Counted from the stretch's first letter, positions 34,960 to 45,805 are shown. The stretch: 64,000 nt of DNA from Metallyticus violacea (GCA_030762175.1 CM060831.1:5223001-5287000); one strand, 5' to 3'. Numbers and translations are program-made. The notes: generated by a model not told the origin, from the sequence alone.

Positions 34960-35062
34960 TGAATCAGACTTGAAAAATTCAGGTCACAACTAGGATTCGA
35001 ACCACGGATCTTCAGTTTTCCAGGCTGACGCTCTAACCAACTTAGCTCAACCGATTCCACGA
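34960..35062 (-). mobile_element. SINE-C copy (tRNA-like head, minus)
   Basis: The minus strand reads a tRNA-like unit with A box TGAGCTAAGTTGG and B box GGTTCGAATCC, followed by GTGACCTGAATTTTTCAAGT. Related heads at 55.35 kb (-) and 55.6 kb (+) share the ACTGAAGATCCGTGGTTC core and a similar GTGACTCGAATTTTTAAAGT tail. A shared tail beyond the tRNA argues for a SINE rather than a tRNA gene. Confidence 0.65.
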
Positions 35063-35089
35063 GGTTGAGTGAAAAAGTAACCTTCATAT

Positions 35090-35290
35090 TTTTATTTATA
35101 AAATATACACATTGGGATTAAAAACTTCGATAGTCTCTACCTGCAAGGTGTAGGATGAGGTATACACTCAGAAAGAAGATCTGCAATTTTTGTGCAGTTT
35201 ATGAGCTGTATGAGGTCTTGCATTATCATGCTGTGAAAGTACACTAGTTGTGAGCAAATCTCGACGTTTCGACCTGATTCAAATGATATT
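35090..35290 (-). pseudogene. Mariner-like transposase fragment (MLE-V)
   Basis: The minus strand reads LSQHDNARPHTAHKLHKNC at about 35190-35245, the second catalytic block of a mariner transposase. The sequence on either side is too decayed to follow, and no other catalytic block was found. Confidence 0.55.
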
Positions 35291-35299
35291 ACGAACAAA

Positions 35300-36095
35300 A
35301 ATAATGAAATGCATCTTCTTGTTCAAAAAGTGACCTCTTAAAAAAAAGTGAGGTACATGAAATATTATAATTAATTCCGTAGTACCGTATAAACTTTTGA
35401 GATAATGGCGTCATCTCTTTTTTTATTTATAATGTTTCAACTCACAATCATAAACCACAGCTCTTGTACGTGATATAACAAAGTGTAAAAATATTCGACC
35501 ATTCCCCATACTTCAGGAACTAAAAAAGATAATTTCTTGACCTTTAGGGAGTCTAATCTGTATCTTTAAATTGAGACCTCCCCTCCAAGCTATTGAAAGC
35601 AATATGCTAGAGGGAACACAAGGTATGCTAAAACACAGTGAACCGCCGCACACATAAATATGGTGAGGTTGACAATTCATACGTCCAGGTATATTCTGCA
35701 CAGTTTATAGCGGAAATATTTCATAACAGTTGAAGTATATGACACGTGCAGAGGGGACACACTCGCGTCACTTTCTCTACGTCGCGTTATTTTAATAGCT
35801 TCCATAATTTTATTTCCTCTTTGTTTCTTTCTCTTTTTTTATCTCTATGCACATTCTTCGTCTCCAAATCCCTTTTATTTGTTCCTTATCATTAAATTTC
35901 CTTTAAAACGCGTTTCCTAAATAATGGTTAGCGAACCCCCTGGGGATACTCATCTTATCAAAGATTTTCACTAATGTCGATTTTGAGTTTATTGTTGTAC
36001 TGATATTACAACCTCTACCTGGAATCCCTAAGTGTTGCCATCATAGATTAAACACATTGTTTTTCATTTCTTTGGGATGAACTATGTATTTATCT
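35300..36095. other. Unassigned sequence
   Basis: Pyrimidine-rich patches (35775-35880) and no recognisable motif. The 62-codon minus frame at 35513-35701 is probably chance. Confidence 0.45.
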
Positions 36096-36104
36096 ATTTA
36101 GTGT

Positions 36105-36240
36105 GGCTCAGACGAGAGGCATGGCGGATGACAAATATGAGTGAAGAATTTGTCCCATCTGTGAGGCGAGGGGATCATGTATACATATCCTAGCTGAATG
36201 TAAAGGTACGAAAGAATGGAGAGAGAAGTATCTACCACAC
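36105..36240 (+). pseudogene. LINE C-terminal zinc-knuckle fragment
   Basis: After a stop the plus strand reads RICPICEARGSCIHILAECK, an intact C-x2-C-x7-H-x4-C knuckle, followed by GTKEWREKYLP. The spacing is the same as in the 41.5 kb LINE copy (CPLC...HILAEC), so it is probably the same or a sister family. Both ends are cut, and a SINE-A follows almost directly. Confidence 0.75.
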
Positions 36241-36257
36241 TGCTTTATTATTGTTGG

Positions 36258-36413
36258 CTTGTTTTATTTACGGACGCTCTTTAACATCACAGGTCATCAG
36301 CGTTCCATTCAATTCAGGGCATGAAACTGCCGACAAATTTTGCTCAGAGGCCTCTTCTTTTTTCAGGCTTGAGGTTCTTTATCGTGCCGTAAATGTACGA
36401 CACGGGACCCATA
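36258..36413 (-). mobile_element. SINE-A copy 3 (minus, head-truncated)
   Basis: Only the 3' half is present: the terminal hairpin (GGAACGCT/AGCGTCC, one mismatch), the CCTCAAGCCTGAAAA region and the CCGTGTCGTACATTTACGGC block. It stops before the palindrome. The tRNA head is missing, as expected from 5' truncation during reverse transcription. Confidence 0.88.
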
Positions 36414-36424
36414 GGCTTATTTAC

Positions 36425-36840
36425 CATAACTACAGCAACTCTAGGCTAATACAAGATCGTTAAACAATTTGGATATTAATAAGGGATTCGCTTATCTCAG
36501 AACTTTGTGAAGGGGCTTTGGGAACCACCCATTTTAGCACAAACTGTGTGTAATCTAACGTTAAGGGGTTTATTTAATCCAAAAATTTTACTGACGAATG
36601 CGTCTGAAAGTGGAAGGTCTTTGTTTTTCTTACCTGAGCAGGGAACAGCGGAAGTTACACGCTCTCTTTTTGTCACATCCGGCACAGCAATATATGAGGC
36701 ACCATTATAGCCGAAAGCTTATCCGCCTGCAGGCTGTTTTGAATACTAACAACGGAAGTGAAGTCAGGTGGTTACAGAGGTTTGGTATATACGTTACAAA
36801 AGTATAACAACACCATGTAAGGTTTGCTTGGAAAAGTGTT
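36425..36840. other. Unassigned sequence
   Basis: Several short overlapping frames (36497-36807), none with a known motif. Confidence 0.35.
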
Positions 36841-36841
36841 T

Positions 36842-37045
36842 TTTTTTAATTATGTTTAACGCCCGTTTTTACTACTACGGCGTCACAGCGGCGGACGTTG
36901 GTGATAGATGAGATGAAATGATAAACTGGGAAAGGTTTTTATTAAAGGAATCCTAGGTTTGGAGTACCCTTCCGAAATTTGCCATTTATGAGCATCAAAG
37001 AAAACCTTGAAAAAACCTCAGTTGGGAGGGCGGTTCTGACTTTCA
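36842..37045 (-). mobile_element. SINE-B copy (minus, part of the head only)
   Basis: The minus strand reads the SINE-B tail GGGCGTTAAAC and the middle words GGCAAAT and CCTCAGT. It ends near GAACCGCCCTCCCAACTGAG, which is the position just after the B box in other copies. Most of the tRNA-like head is absent. Confidence 0.7.
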
Positions 37046-37059
37046 CGGCAACACGAAAA

Positions 37060-37338
37060 GTTAAGGAAATTTATAATTATGCTGCATTTGATTATCTTAG
37101 TTTGATCTTTTGACTACCAGATGGTGTTCTGTGAAAATGATGGGCAAAGCAGCGAAGAAGGCATTTTATGTACTAGAAGTTCATGCATTGATAAGTTTGG
37201 TATATGTCAACGAAATGGCGGGAAATTTTGTTAAGCGGCATGAACGTTGGTAGGCGTGATATTTGTAATTTTTTTCTTCCAAATTTACTAACAGATCTAA
37301 AGCGAAGTTCTTTGTTGTCAGCTATTTTAAGTGATCGA
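37060..37338. other. Unassigned sequence
   Basis: No motif recognised. Confidence 0.35.
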
Positions 37339-37351
37339 TGTAACACGTTTC

Positions 37352-37647
37352 TTGTTTGATTTGTTTTATTTACGTCCGCTCTTTAACATTTCAGGTCTTC
37401 AGCGTCCCATTCTATTCAGGGCGTGAAACGGCCGACAAATTTTGCTCAGAGGCCTCTCCTTCAGGCTTGAGGTTCTTTATCGTGCCGTAAATGTGCGACA
37501 TGGGACCCACGGCTTTACTTCCCTTCCGAAGGAAGCCATACTTAGGATTTTTACGCCCGAAAAAATATATCTATCCTAGCCGGGTTTGAACCCGCGACTT
37601 TGGGTTTAGGAGGCAAGGATGGTTACTACTACACCACCAGGACCGAC
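37352..37647 (-). mobile_element. SINE-A copy 4 (minus, full length, perfect target duplication)
   Basis: This is the cleanest SINE-A. It is flanked by a perfect 13-base duplication TGTAACACGTTTC at 37339-37351 and 37648-37660. The head has both boxes, with B box GGGTTTGAACC and A box TGGTGTAGTAG. The body has the palindrome and the terminal hairpin region (one mismatch in the stem). The perfect duplication suggests a recent insertion. It defines the family's true ends: the tRNA start at 37647 and an A/T-rich tail at about 37352-37375. Confidence 0.95.
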
Positions 37648-37660
37648 TGTAACACGTTTC

Positions 37661-38222
37661 GCAGAAATGGATAAAGACGAGTAGAGAATTGATAAAATAT
37701 TTTTTTATAAAAAAGAGAACTGAGGCCCAGAGCTGAAGGAATTTCATGGGGGCTCTGCACCAGAACTCAATTTGTAGGGGAAGCTTTGATTTTCTTGCAC
37801 AAGGAGAACATCCAATGAAGTATTTTCATCAATTACACTTGGAAAATCCTTTGCACTTCCAGTTTTAATAAATTTCTTACGGTCCTTGTCACTGTTGTAT
37901 GTGGAATTGATTGCAACCCGAATGCTTATCAATGATAAATTCACCAATGAGACGTTTGCCAACCATAACTGAAAGTACAATTCTTTCCCTTTCCTTAACA
38001 CGAGATAGAAAAATTTAACACACTATATGTCAGATTTAATTTCTTATATAAGATATTTCTGTATCAATAAACTGATTCCATAGATAAACAAAGAATTATA
38101 CGCAATTGCCGACAAAAACACAGTAAACTAGACAAGCTAGAGCTTTTTGTACACTTGTGCAGAAATATCTAGTGCGGATATTTTTTTGAACAGCTCTTAA
38201 TGAGCATTTTTTTCAAAAGTAT
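37661..38222. other. Unassigned region with an unrecognised minus-strand frame
   Basis: The frame 37744-38001 (-, 85 codons) starts MLRKGKELYFQLWLANVSLV. I cannot place it. It could be a piece of a decayed transposase or chance. Confidence 0.35.
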
Positions 38223-38224
38223 AA

Positions 38225-38420
38225 AAATATACTGGGTGTTCCATTTTAAATAAGAGATTTTAAATTACTTCTGGTTAAATCGGAAGTTAAAAAAATGTCG
38301 GTACTTGATTCTCAGTATATATAGCTATCCCCACTCACCCAGTTTCATGTCACTGAACCAAAAGTTATTTAGCTGGTTGTAACTTTTAACTAACTCTATG
38401 CCGATGAAGAAAGTGTCTAT
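38225..38420 (+). repeat. Repeat shared with about 60.24-60.40 kb
   Basis: It begins CTGGGTGTTCCATTTTAAAT. Later words CTCAGTATA...AGCTATCCCC, CACTGAACC and AAAAGTTATTTAG...CTTTTAACTAAC recur in the same order at 60300-60390. The class is unknown; a start of this kind is common at the ends of insect DNA transposons. Confidence 0.5.
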
Positions 38421-38589
38421 GTGTAGCACCTTTATCGCAAGCTACTTCCTACGTGTCAGAGCGTGGGAATTGCACCACAAGGTGCCTGGAATACAATTAC
38501 TCGTCGCTTTGAGAGGTGTGGCTTGCTTGTTAACTACAATGGCTTTAGCCACAATGTCGAATGGTGATTTTTTTTCCAGATGAATAAGT

Positions 38590-39225
38590 TAACATTGCCT
38601 AATCGAAATAAAATGAAAAGTGCATGTGAGATTCCTGGCAGTTTTCCTATAGTTGTCAAAATTTTGTATTAAAATATTTATTTTTCTCTTATAACTATAA
38701 ATAAGTATTAAAAACACAAAAGAAACTCAAAAGTTTCCGATAAGGACACTATTAATGATACTTTGAAACTTATCACTACTCTCTCAGCCTCTATACAGCT
38801 GGCCAACCTTCTGGAATCACTGACGTCAATCATTGTCTCAATGGAGTTAATCTGCTATCTTACTACAACTTTTCCTGCAATCAAGTAAGGAAGTTGCTTC
38901 AAGCTGCAGAAGGCTACTGTCCAGGAAGGCAAGTCCAATTCTTCAAGGAGAAGAAAGCAACAATTGTTCTCTTCCCCACGCACCTCTCTCTGTTGTGTTT
39001 TGTTAAGAATGTGTTGACTTGAAAGATCCAAACTGGTGTGACTGAATATGAAAATTGTGTTCCAGGGGACTTGACATAAGCACTTTAAGTCGTCGGCTAC
39101 TAGAAATGCATAATGAATGATATTTTGATTCCGCAGACTCATATTCCATAACCTGTTATGACTTCATAAACAGGTACCTAGATTTTGAAACCTTCCCAAT
39201 CCAATATTAAGCGATGTCTCTAAAT
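38590..39225. other. Unassigned sequence
   Basis: The minus frame 38855-39142 (95 codons) has no recognisable motif. Confidence 0.35.
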
Positions 39226-39232
39226 CCTTATA

Positions 39233-40250
39233 CGTGCATTCTAAAGGTTCTCGTCCTGACCAAGAAAACACAAAATTTAAGAGAAATGTTTCTTTTCTTT
39301 TTCAACAAAGTCATCTTATAAACCAATTCATTTAGTCCAACGACTTTCCAACTTTTTAACACCCTCAGTATTATAAACGTCTGTTTCAGCTTCAACCTCG
39401 TCACTTGATGTGAATCTTCGTCCACTCAGCCATTTCTTCAGATTCGGGAACAGAAAATAATTGCTGGGAGTCAAATCCGGCGAATATGGCGGATGTGGAA
39501 GCAGTTGGAAGCGAAGGTTATGCAGTTTCGTAGCAACAATCCCTGACGTGTTTGAAGGCACATTATTGTAATGAAAGAGAACTTTCTTTTTGGCAAGGTG
39601 TGAACATTTAGCCTGAATAGCATTCTTCAGCTGGTTCAGTACTGAAGTGTAAAACTCCCCTGTGATGGTTCTGCCCTTCTGGAGTTAGTCTACGAGCACC
39701 ATACCATGAGGATTTCAGAAAACTATAGTTATGTCTTTTCCTGCAGATGGAATCGTTTTTGCTTTCTTTTGTGCACTTTCACCTGTTACCATCCACTGTT
39801 TGGACTGCTCCTTCGTCTCTGGCGTGTGTGATGAATCCATGTTTCATCTGCTGTTATGGAACGTCTGATTAACTTGCTGTAATTGCGTTCAAACAAGTGT
39901 AAACACTCTTGCAAAAATGTTCATTCCAATGTGTTGTTGGTCCTTTGTTAACAAACGCCACACCTAACGAGAGGGAAGCTTTTTAATACCAAAACTTCTT
40001 GTAAAATATAGTGAACAAGGCCTATCGAGGTCTTTTCAGTGTCAACCAACTCGTGTACCTTCAATGGAGGTCATTTAGTATGTATGGCATGCTGAATTTT
40101 TGTCACAATCATCGTTCGTAGCAGTTTTGGGAAGCTCAGAGCGCTCACCATCTTGAATAGATGTACAACCACGCTTAAATTCAACAGTCAACTTTTTAAC
40201 CGTCGAAAACGAATTGGAAGAATTGGATAAAATAAAATGACAAGCAGATT
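39233..40250 (-). pseudogene. Mariner-like element relic (MLE-E1)
   Basis: Minus-strand DD34D transposase remains. The N-terminal end reads FKRGCTSIQDGERSELPKTA (about 40110-40170). The middle, TWIHH-type ITHARDEGAVQTVDGNR, lies at about 39780-39840. The catalytic part (39328-39561) reads VLFHYNNVPSNTSGIVATKL and LLPHPPYSPDLTPSNYFLF. The live form would have QDNAPSH and PSDYF, so the second and third aspartates are both asparagine here, still 34 residues apart. The 3' terminus resembles that of its sister MLE-E2 at 61.5 kb. The 5' terminus is missing. Confidence 0.82.
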
Positions 40251-40299
40251 TTATAAAAATATTAAAAATACATATAAAATAGATAAATACCATTATGGA

Positions 40300-40980
40300 T
40301 AGCACCCACATTCAGCCAATATGTTTCCCTCCTTCGGATGGGGTAAACTCTCTGCACATATTCATCACTGATCTTAAAAACCGCGCACATACGGCCCGTA
40401 ACTCTAATAATCTCATTGTATTACGTTGCCAGGACTTAGAATGTTTTTTCCCCATACACTGCCTGTGGGATAGTTCTAGCACTTCTATAAACTACACATG
40501 TTTTGGGAAATGGTGTTATGTATGCACTCTGCAGTTTATCACAAAAACTCAACACCATGATGTATCATAGTGTTGTAATTTAACTTCCTTGCTGAAAACA
40601 CATTCTAGCCTAAGAAAAAATGCTATCATCATTTAGGCGTTTGGAAGAAATCGATGAAATTATTTTAATGAACCACATGGTATAATTCAAGACATTGCAG
40701 GCATAATGTTACCGTGTATGTGTCTAAAAGGAACGAATGTGTTAATTAGGTGTAAACCCTTATTTGCAGATCATGCAATATAACACCCCATGTAGCACGA
40801 CGCGAGGTACTTTTTTAATAAAAGCACCCCAATGTATTAATTGTAGAAACTAAATGGGAATTCATTAGGACGCTGGAAATTCTGCACCACACGTGTTTGT
40901 AATTGGAGGACTAACTTCCCTCTGCTTTTATTTCAATTAATGCTTTCAGAAACTCGTGTTCATCAAAGGATTCCGCCCTA
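40300..40980. other. Unassigned sequence
   Basis: The plus frame 40295-40570 has no known motif, and nothing else is recognised up to the next element's TA. Confidence 0.4.
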
Positions 40981-41084
40981 AATACGAGGGGCTGTCAATA
41001 AAGAGTTAGCATACGTTTTACATGTATAACTTCTCGCGCTAAAAATTAACTGTACAATATTTCGTTAGCTTAAAACTTAATGTA

Positions 41085-42393
41085 ACAGTTTCTAAAACGG
41101 TTGCTACAAGTAGGGAGAGGTACAGTAAAGTGTGAGGTTCTTAAAGGGTTTGGTGTTTCAAACAAAAGTGTGAATTTAAAAGTAAGAACAATTAAATAAT
41201 GGTTAAGGATAATACGGGGGAATCAAGCTCTTCTTCGAGCAGTTTATCTATGGGAGCAAATAAGGGAAGGGTGGGATACAGGGTGGGATTAAAAAATAAG
41301 GAAAGGCTTAGACAAAATTGAATTGAAGTATATTAGATAGGGGAGAGGACATTACACGAAATAGTTGGAAAATAGTTAACAGACGTTTGCGAGATATAGA
41401 TAGACAAAATACTGAGACTCAATGCGCAGAAAAAGTATCGCTTAACTTGCATCCGGTGTGGGGAAGGGGGGATTATCTAGATAACTGTGGCAGGAAAGAA
41501 AGAAGTGGTTCAGCTTAGGGGGTTGGAAAGGAAACAAAACAGCTAATGCTCTCCAGGAAAGAATTTGCCCACTGTGCGGAGAAAGCGATACCAGGAGGCA
41601 TATTTTGGCAGAATGCAGAAAAACTGAGATTTTAAGAAACCAGCATTTACCATCACAATTTCTGAATGCCTATAGAAATTTGAACATTTGCCGGGAAGTG
41701 TTGGTGCATGCGAGATACTCAATTTGTGAATATTTATAGAGAAGACCCGACAAAGAAGGTTAATGGCTATAATGAAGAGGGGGAGTTGGAGAGGGATGTG
41801 AGTAAATGGAAGGGGGCTCAAAAATAAGGCTCCATTCACGCTTATGTATTTGTATATAAAATTATTAATAGAAAACTTATATATATCAAAGTATTTGTAT
41901 GTATTCATGTTGACGTGTACGTATGTAGGTATGTGTGTATGTAGATATGAATGTAGTCGGTCCTGGTGGTGTAGTGGTTACCATACTTGCCTCCTACACC
42001 CAAGATCCCGGGTTCGAACCCGGCGAGGACCGATGGATTTTTTCGGGGCGTAAAAATTCTAAGTATGGCTTCCTTCGGAAGGGAAGTAAAGCCGTGGGTT
42101 CCGTGTCGTACATTTGCGGCACGATAAAGAACCTCAAGCCTGAAAGAGAGGCCTCTGAGCAGAATTAGTCGGCCGTTTCACGCCCTGAGTTGAATGGGAC
42201 GCTCTGATGACCTGAGATGTTAAAGAGCGTCCTTAAATAAAAAATAAAAAAAAAAAGATGTGAATGTGTGTGTATGTATGATTGCTATAAGGACAACATC
42301 AGCATGTACGACCGGAAGGCCCATGCGACAGTTGTATTTATTTGAATGTATTCTAAATCGTACAATAAAACGTCCATTACTACTACTACTACT
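41085..42393 (+). mobile_element. LINE 3' half inserted in MLE-R2 (LINE-2)
   Basis: A 10-base target duplication ACTTAATGTA (41075-41084 and 42394-42403) bounds it, and the 3' end is a (TAC)n run. It encodes the C-terminal end of a LINE protein. GGWKGNKTANALQERICPLC (about 41519-41578) is followed by GESDTRRHILAECRKTEILR and NLNICREVLVHARYS, giving an intact C-x2-C-x7-H-x4-C knuckle. The 3' untranslated region is interrupted by SINE-A copy 5 at 41956. The LINE is 5'-truncated, as is usual for target-primed insertion. Its coding part is the same family as the minus copy at 42838-43790. Confidence 0.87.
41956..42255 (+). mobile_element. SINE-A copy 5 (plus, full length)
   Basis: Head with A box TGGTGTAGTGG and B box GGGTTCGAACCC; the arms GGTCCTG and AGGACC can pair as an acceptor stem. 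The terminal hairpin is perfect over eight pairs (GGACGCTC and GAGCGTCC). It ends in an A-rich tail. Flanks AGATATGAATGTA (41943-41955) and AGATGTGAATGTG (42256-42268) look like a target duplication with two changes. It sits in the 3' untranslated region of LINE-2. Confidence 0.93.
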
Positions 42394-42837
42394 ACTTAAT
42401 GTACACGTCACTAGTTTTATTGTCACCACCTGTGAGAGGTATGCGCCTTGAAAAACGTCTTCTTCCGCCTACAGCGAAGTGGAAGTGGCAAGCAATGAAC
42501 AACATGCTGTTCTGAAATCTGTTTTATAGTTTACAAAGTTTAAAGAAGGAAGGTGGACCCGGGATGCAGTTTCTGTTCTAAGAGAAGAAAACATTAACAA
42601 CGCGGCTGTTGTTGTGAGAATGGATCGTGGAATAACGTTAAGAGCACTTTCGTAAATTATGACAATTTCACTGGGTGCCACCCACACGTTAGTAACTGGA
42701 AAGTTGCATATGAGATGTGTTTGTGAACGGTGGTTTCGAAGACTGCATGCAGTTGAAGATGATGTAACAACAAGACGTGGCGTTTCTTTCAAAGTAATCA
42801 CTGCTAATTAAACTTGACTGAGAACAAACAGCAAAGC

Positions 42838-43790
42838 TTCTTTGTCGGGTCTTCTCTAGAAATATTCCCAAATTTTGTGAGTATCTCGCATGCCCCAACA
42901 TTTTCCGACAAATATTCAAATTTCTGTTGGCACACAGAAATTGCCGTGATAAATGCTCATTTCTTAAAAACCTCCATTTCCCTGCATTCTGCCAAAATAT
43001 GTCTTCGGGTCTCGCTTTCTCCGCACAGTGGCAAATTCTTTCCCCGAGAGCATTAACTGTTTTGTTTACTTTCCAAGCCCCTAATCTGAACCATGCGAGA
43101 CCACTTCTTTCTTTCCTGCCACATATATCTAGATAATCACCCCTCCCCCACACCGGATGTATTTGAGCCTGCAGGTTCAGCGATACTTTTTCTGCGCATT
43201 GAGACAGTATTTTGTCTATCTATATCTCGCAAACGTCTGTTAACTATTTTCCAACTGTATTTCGCGTAATGTGCTCTCCCCTTAACCAAATATACCCCAA
43301 TTCAATTTTGTCTAAGCATTTCCTTATTTTTGATGTTCTTCCCGTATCCCGCCCTTTCCTTATTTGTTCCCTCAGGTAAACTGCTCAAAGAAGAGCTTGA
43401 TTCCCCCCTATTATCCTTAACAATTATTTAATTGTTCTTATTTTTAAATTTACATTTTCATTAGAAATACCAAACTCTTTAGGAACCCCACAATTTGGTG
43501 TACCCCTCCATAATTGTAGCAACCATTTTAGAAACTGTGTTTGCAACTGATTAGGTTCGGTGTTTTTCCACCCACAAATTTCCACCCCGTAAGCCATAGT
43601 TAACCTCAAACCGCCCTGTACACCAACTCCATTGATCTAGGTGGAGTTTCCGGTATTTTACTAAGATCTTTAATGCCTCTGTAGTAAATAAACCGCGTAA
43701 CTGCAACTAGCCAAATAAACAAACCATATGCTTAATGGGCCGAACCTCAATATCCACCATTTTGTGCAATATCGATAGTTGTATTGGGGT
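42838..43790 (-). pseudogene. LINE copy in opposite orientation (LINE-3)
   Basis: The minus strand encodes the same C-terminal region as LINE-2 (GAWKVNKTVNALGERIC, NLNICRKMLGHARYS) and extends further upstream to a KIPETPPRSMELVY stretch (about 43640-43680) also seen in LINE-1. The knuckle region is frameshifted (CHCAEKARPEDIFW). It ends at the codons just after the knuckle and has no 3' untranslated region or tail, so it is not a standard 3'-complete insertion. The two LINE copies form inverted arms of roughly 0.7 kb separated by the SINE and part of MLE-R2. Confidence 0.82.
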
Positions 43791-43799
43791 CTTATGTCT

Positions 43800-44640
43800 T
43801 AACTGCATCAGGTACTGTTTTCTCCAGTGTTATTTCGTAAAACTTTCAGAATTGTGAAAAGATATACGGTCATGTTTTTTATGAGAATAACCTTAACGTT
43901 TGAAGTAGACATCTCAAAATTCCAGTGGACCCTGCAGATGATGGAAAAAGCCAAACCCCACAAAATATTTCTGTAGGCGAACACGGCAGGGAGTGTTCCC
44001 GACACATAAGGCAGGCGATATATCAGCGCCCATCTCTCAGAGGATGCTACTGAAGTACCCACAAAAACCGACTTTCTTTGTGCTGCTGGGGTAGAGCACA
44101 CAATGAGGACATTTGTCATAATTTCACTTCTTTCATCGTCTTCCTCTTGTACCGAGCTTATTGTGTTTCATTTTGAGAAATGACAGGCATTCAAGTTGGA
44201 AGTTATTAAAATTGTAAAAGCGTTTATATGTTGCCATAATGTCTTTACGTCTAATGGCAATTAACTGGAATGTTAACACTAATTAATTTACGTATATCAA
44301 GAAACTATGAAATATGATTTTCTTATTGATGCTGGAAAGAGCGAATTAATGAGATGATAAGGTGCTATAGATAGAGAGCGTATCGTTCTAATGCCTACAG
44401 CATGACACATTAAGTGTGGCCTTTTAACATAATCCATGCGGACAAACAATTAGATAGAAACATTCAAGGAAGACGCCTCCGCCAGTGTGCCTTTCTGCAA
44501 ATCCGGAGGTCCTATGTTCGATACCAGTAAGGCTAGTTGCCTGGGTGAAATTTGTTCTTATATATTAAGCCAAAACTAAATGCAATTCGCTGAATGTATC
44601 AATTAGTTCTGAGGTTACTCTAAAAACAACACATGCATAT
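43800..44640. other. Unassigned sequence
   Basis: The minus frame 43808-44119 (103 codons) has no motif that I recognise; it may be unrelated or an upstream part of LINE-3. A B-box-like word (TGTTCGATACC) at about 44514 hints at an old tRNA-derived repeat. Confidence 0.35.
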
Positions 44641-44644
44641 TTCT

Positions 44645-44870
44645 TGTCACTAAGAAATATGGTTTAATATTATGGGGAAATTCTGTTGAAAGTAAAGGTG
44701 TTTATTTGCTACAAAGGAAAGCAACACGAATAATAGAAAAGCATGTAGAGATTTATTTCAAAAACTGAAACGTTTAACACTTCTTTGTTTTGAGTATATC
44801 TTTTCCCTTATGAAATTTGACAAAAATCAGAACATTTCGTTTAAAATTTGCAAATACGAGAGCCATTCAA
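44645..44870 (+). pseudogene. Jockey/CR1-like LINE RT C-terminal fragment
   Basis: The plus strand reads KYGLILWGNSVESKGVYLLQ then RKATRIIEK, and beyond breaks a FKN/HFFVL-type stretch with FxxxLTKIRTF. This matches the thumb region of Jockey/CR1-type reverse transcriptases, whose usual pattern is YGLxxWGNS ... VFxLQKxAIRII ... LFKxLxILTLxSLYI. It is a different LINE from LINE-1 to LINE-3. Both ends are missing. Confidence 0.7.
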
Positions 44871-44924
44871 ATGTAAAAGTTATGCTTATCATATAGCTAC
44901 CATTACAAAACTATAAATCCTAAT

Positions 44925-45045
44925 TTGGCTTATTTCGAAAGGGAAGTAAAGCCGTGGATCACGGTCGTAGATTTACAGTACGTAAAAGAACCTCAAGTCT
45001 GAAAGAAGAGGCCGCCTGTGCTGCTGAATTTCAGGGGCTTGTGAA
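44925..45045 (+). mobile_element. SINE-A copy 6 (old fragment)
   Basis: GGCTTATTTCGAAAGGGAAG, AAGCCGTGG and AACCTCAAGTCTGAAAGAAG identify the SINE-A body. The head and the terminal hairpin are missing. Confidence 0.8.
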
Positions 45046-45059
45046 ACGACGGAACAAGT

Positions 45060-45800
45060 GCTTCAAACAGATTGTGTTGAAAATAAAAGTATTCTTAAAA
45101 TCAACATTTTTATTTGTTCATTTGCAACTTACTCAATGATGTGAATGAACTATTAGAGGGAAATAAATAAATAACAATTTAGTAGAATATTTTAAGCTTT
45201 TAGATGTTAGGTAGTTATTAGGTCAACTTATTTAATTTTCTTTTCAGTTACTGTAGTTTTTAAGTAATATTCATTTTGACGTTTATAGTGCTCAGCGTTG
45301 AATGTTAAGAGTACTTTTAATTACAAATATGTTTTGAACATAAAAAATTTGATAACGGACGGAACAAAAACTTAAGCACAATGGGATGATCTCACAACGA
45401 AAGCGCTTGCTATTAAATAAATAAACTTAAGTACCTTTTTCATCCTCTAACCACGGTGTACGTGCACAAACACAACTCAGCAGACTAGAGAGACGAAAGC
45501 TTCCTACAGATGACTCAAACGTGATGAAATTATGCACCAACATCAAGGCCACGCTAACGCAAACACATTTACAAGAACGAGCTCTCTCCTGTAGCATAGT
45601 CTTGTCCATTCAAGCGTCCGTGGAAATAACCAAGCTGGTATATCAACAATTTGCAAGTATTAAATCCATAAGTCCTGGATTCGAATCCAGGTCAGGTTTC
45701 CTTATACTTAAAAGGTGAATGCTAGATAGTTTCAGTCACCAAGTTCATTGCCCAACATTAATTCATTTAAATTCTTTTAATGTCACAGACTAACACCTTA
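45060..45800. other. Unassigned sequence with a weak tRNA-like motif
   Basis: GTCCTGGATTCGAATCCAGG at about 45670 resembles a tRNA T arm, but no A box or full cloverleaf could be fitted. The short frames here have no known motif. Confidence 0.35.
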
Positions 45801-45805
45801 TTGTA

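Larger units (their letters stand above)
40985..42840 (+). mobile_element. MLE-R2, DDxD element split by a LINE insertion
   Basis: The element starts after TA with CGAGGGGCTGTCAATAAAG, and its leader (40985-41084) matches 59396-59490 of MLE-R3. The match resumes at 42404 (ACTAGTTTTATTGTCACC) and continues through the N-terminal coding region to AACAAACAGCAAAGC at about 42838, matching 13.66-14.10 kb of MLE-R1. The 1309 bases between are a LINE insertion. The N-terminal coding part is frameshifted, and the catalytic half is missing because a second LINE copy abuts at 42838. Confidence 0.8.

Noticed and set aside
44470..44560. tRNA-like word GTTCGATACC with flanks, possible further SINE
   Set aside because: The B box is imperfect, no A box was found at the right distance and no second copy was seen.
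45650..45700. tRNA T-arm-like palindrome GTCCTGGATTCGAATCCAGG
   Set aside because: No cloverleaf could be completed and there is no A box upstream.
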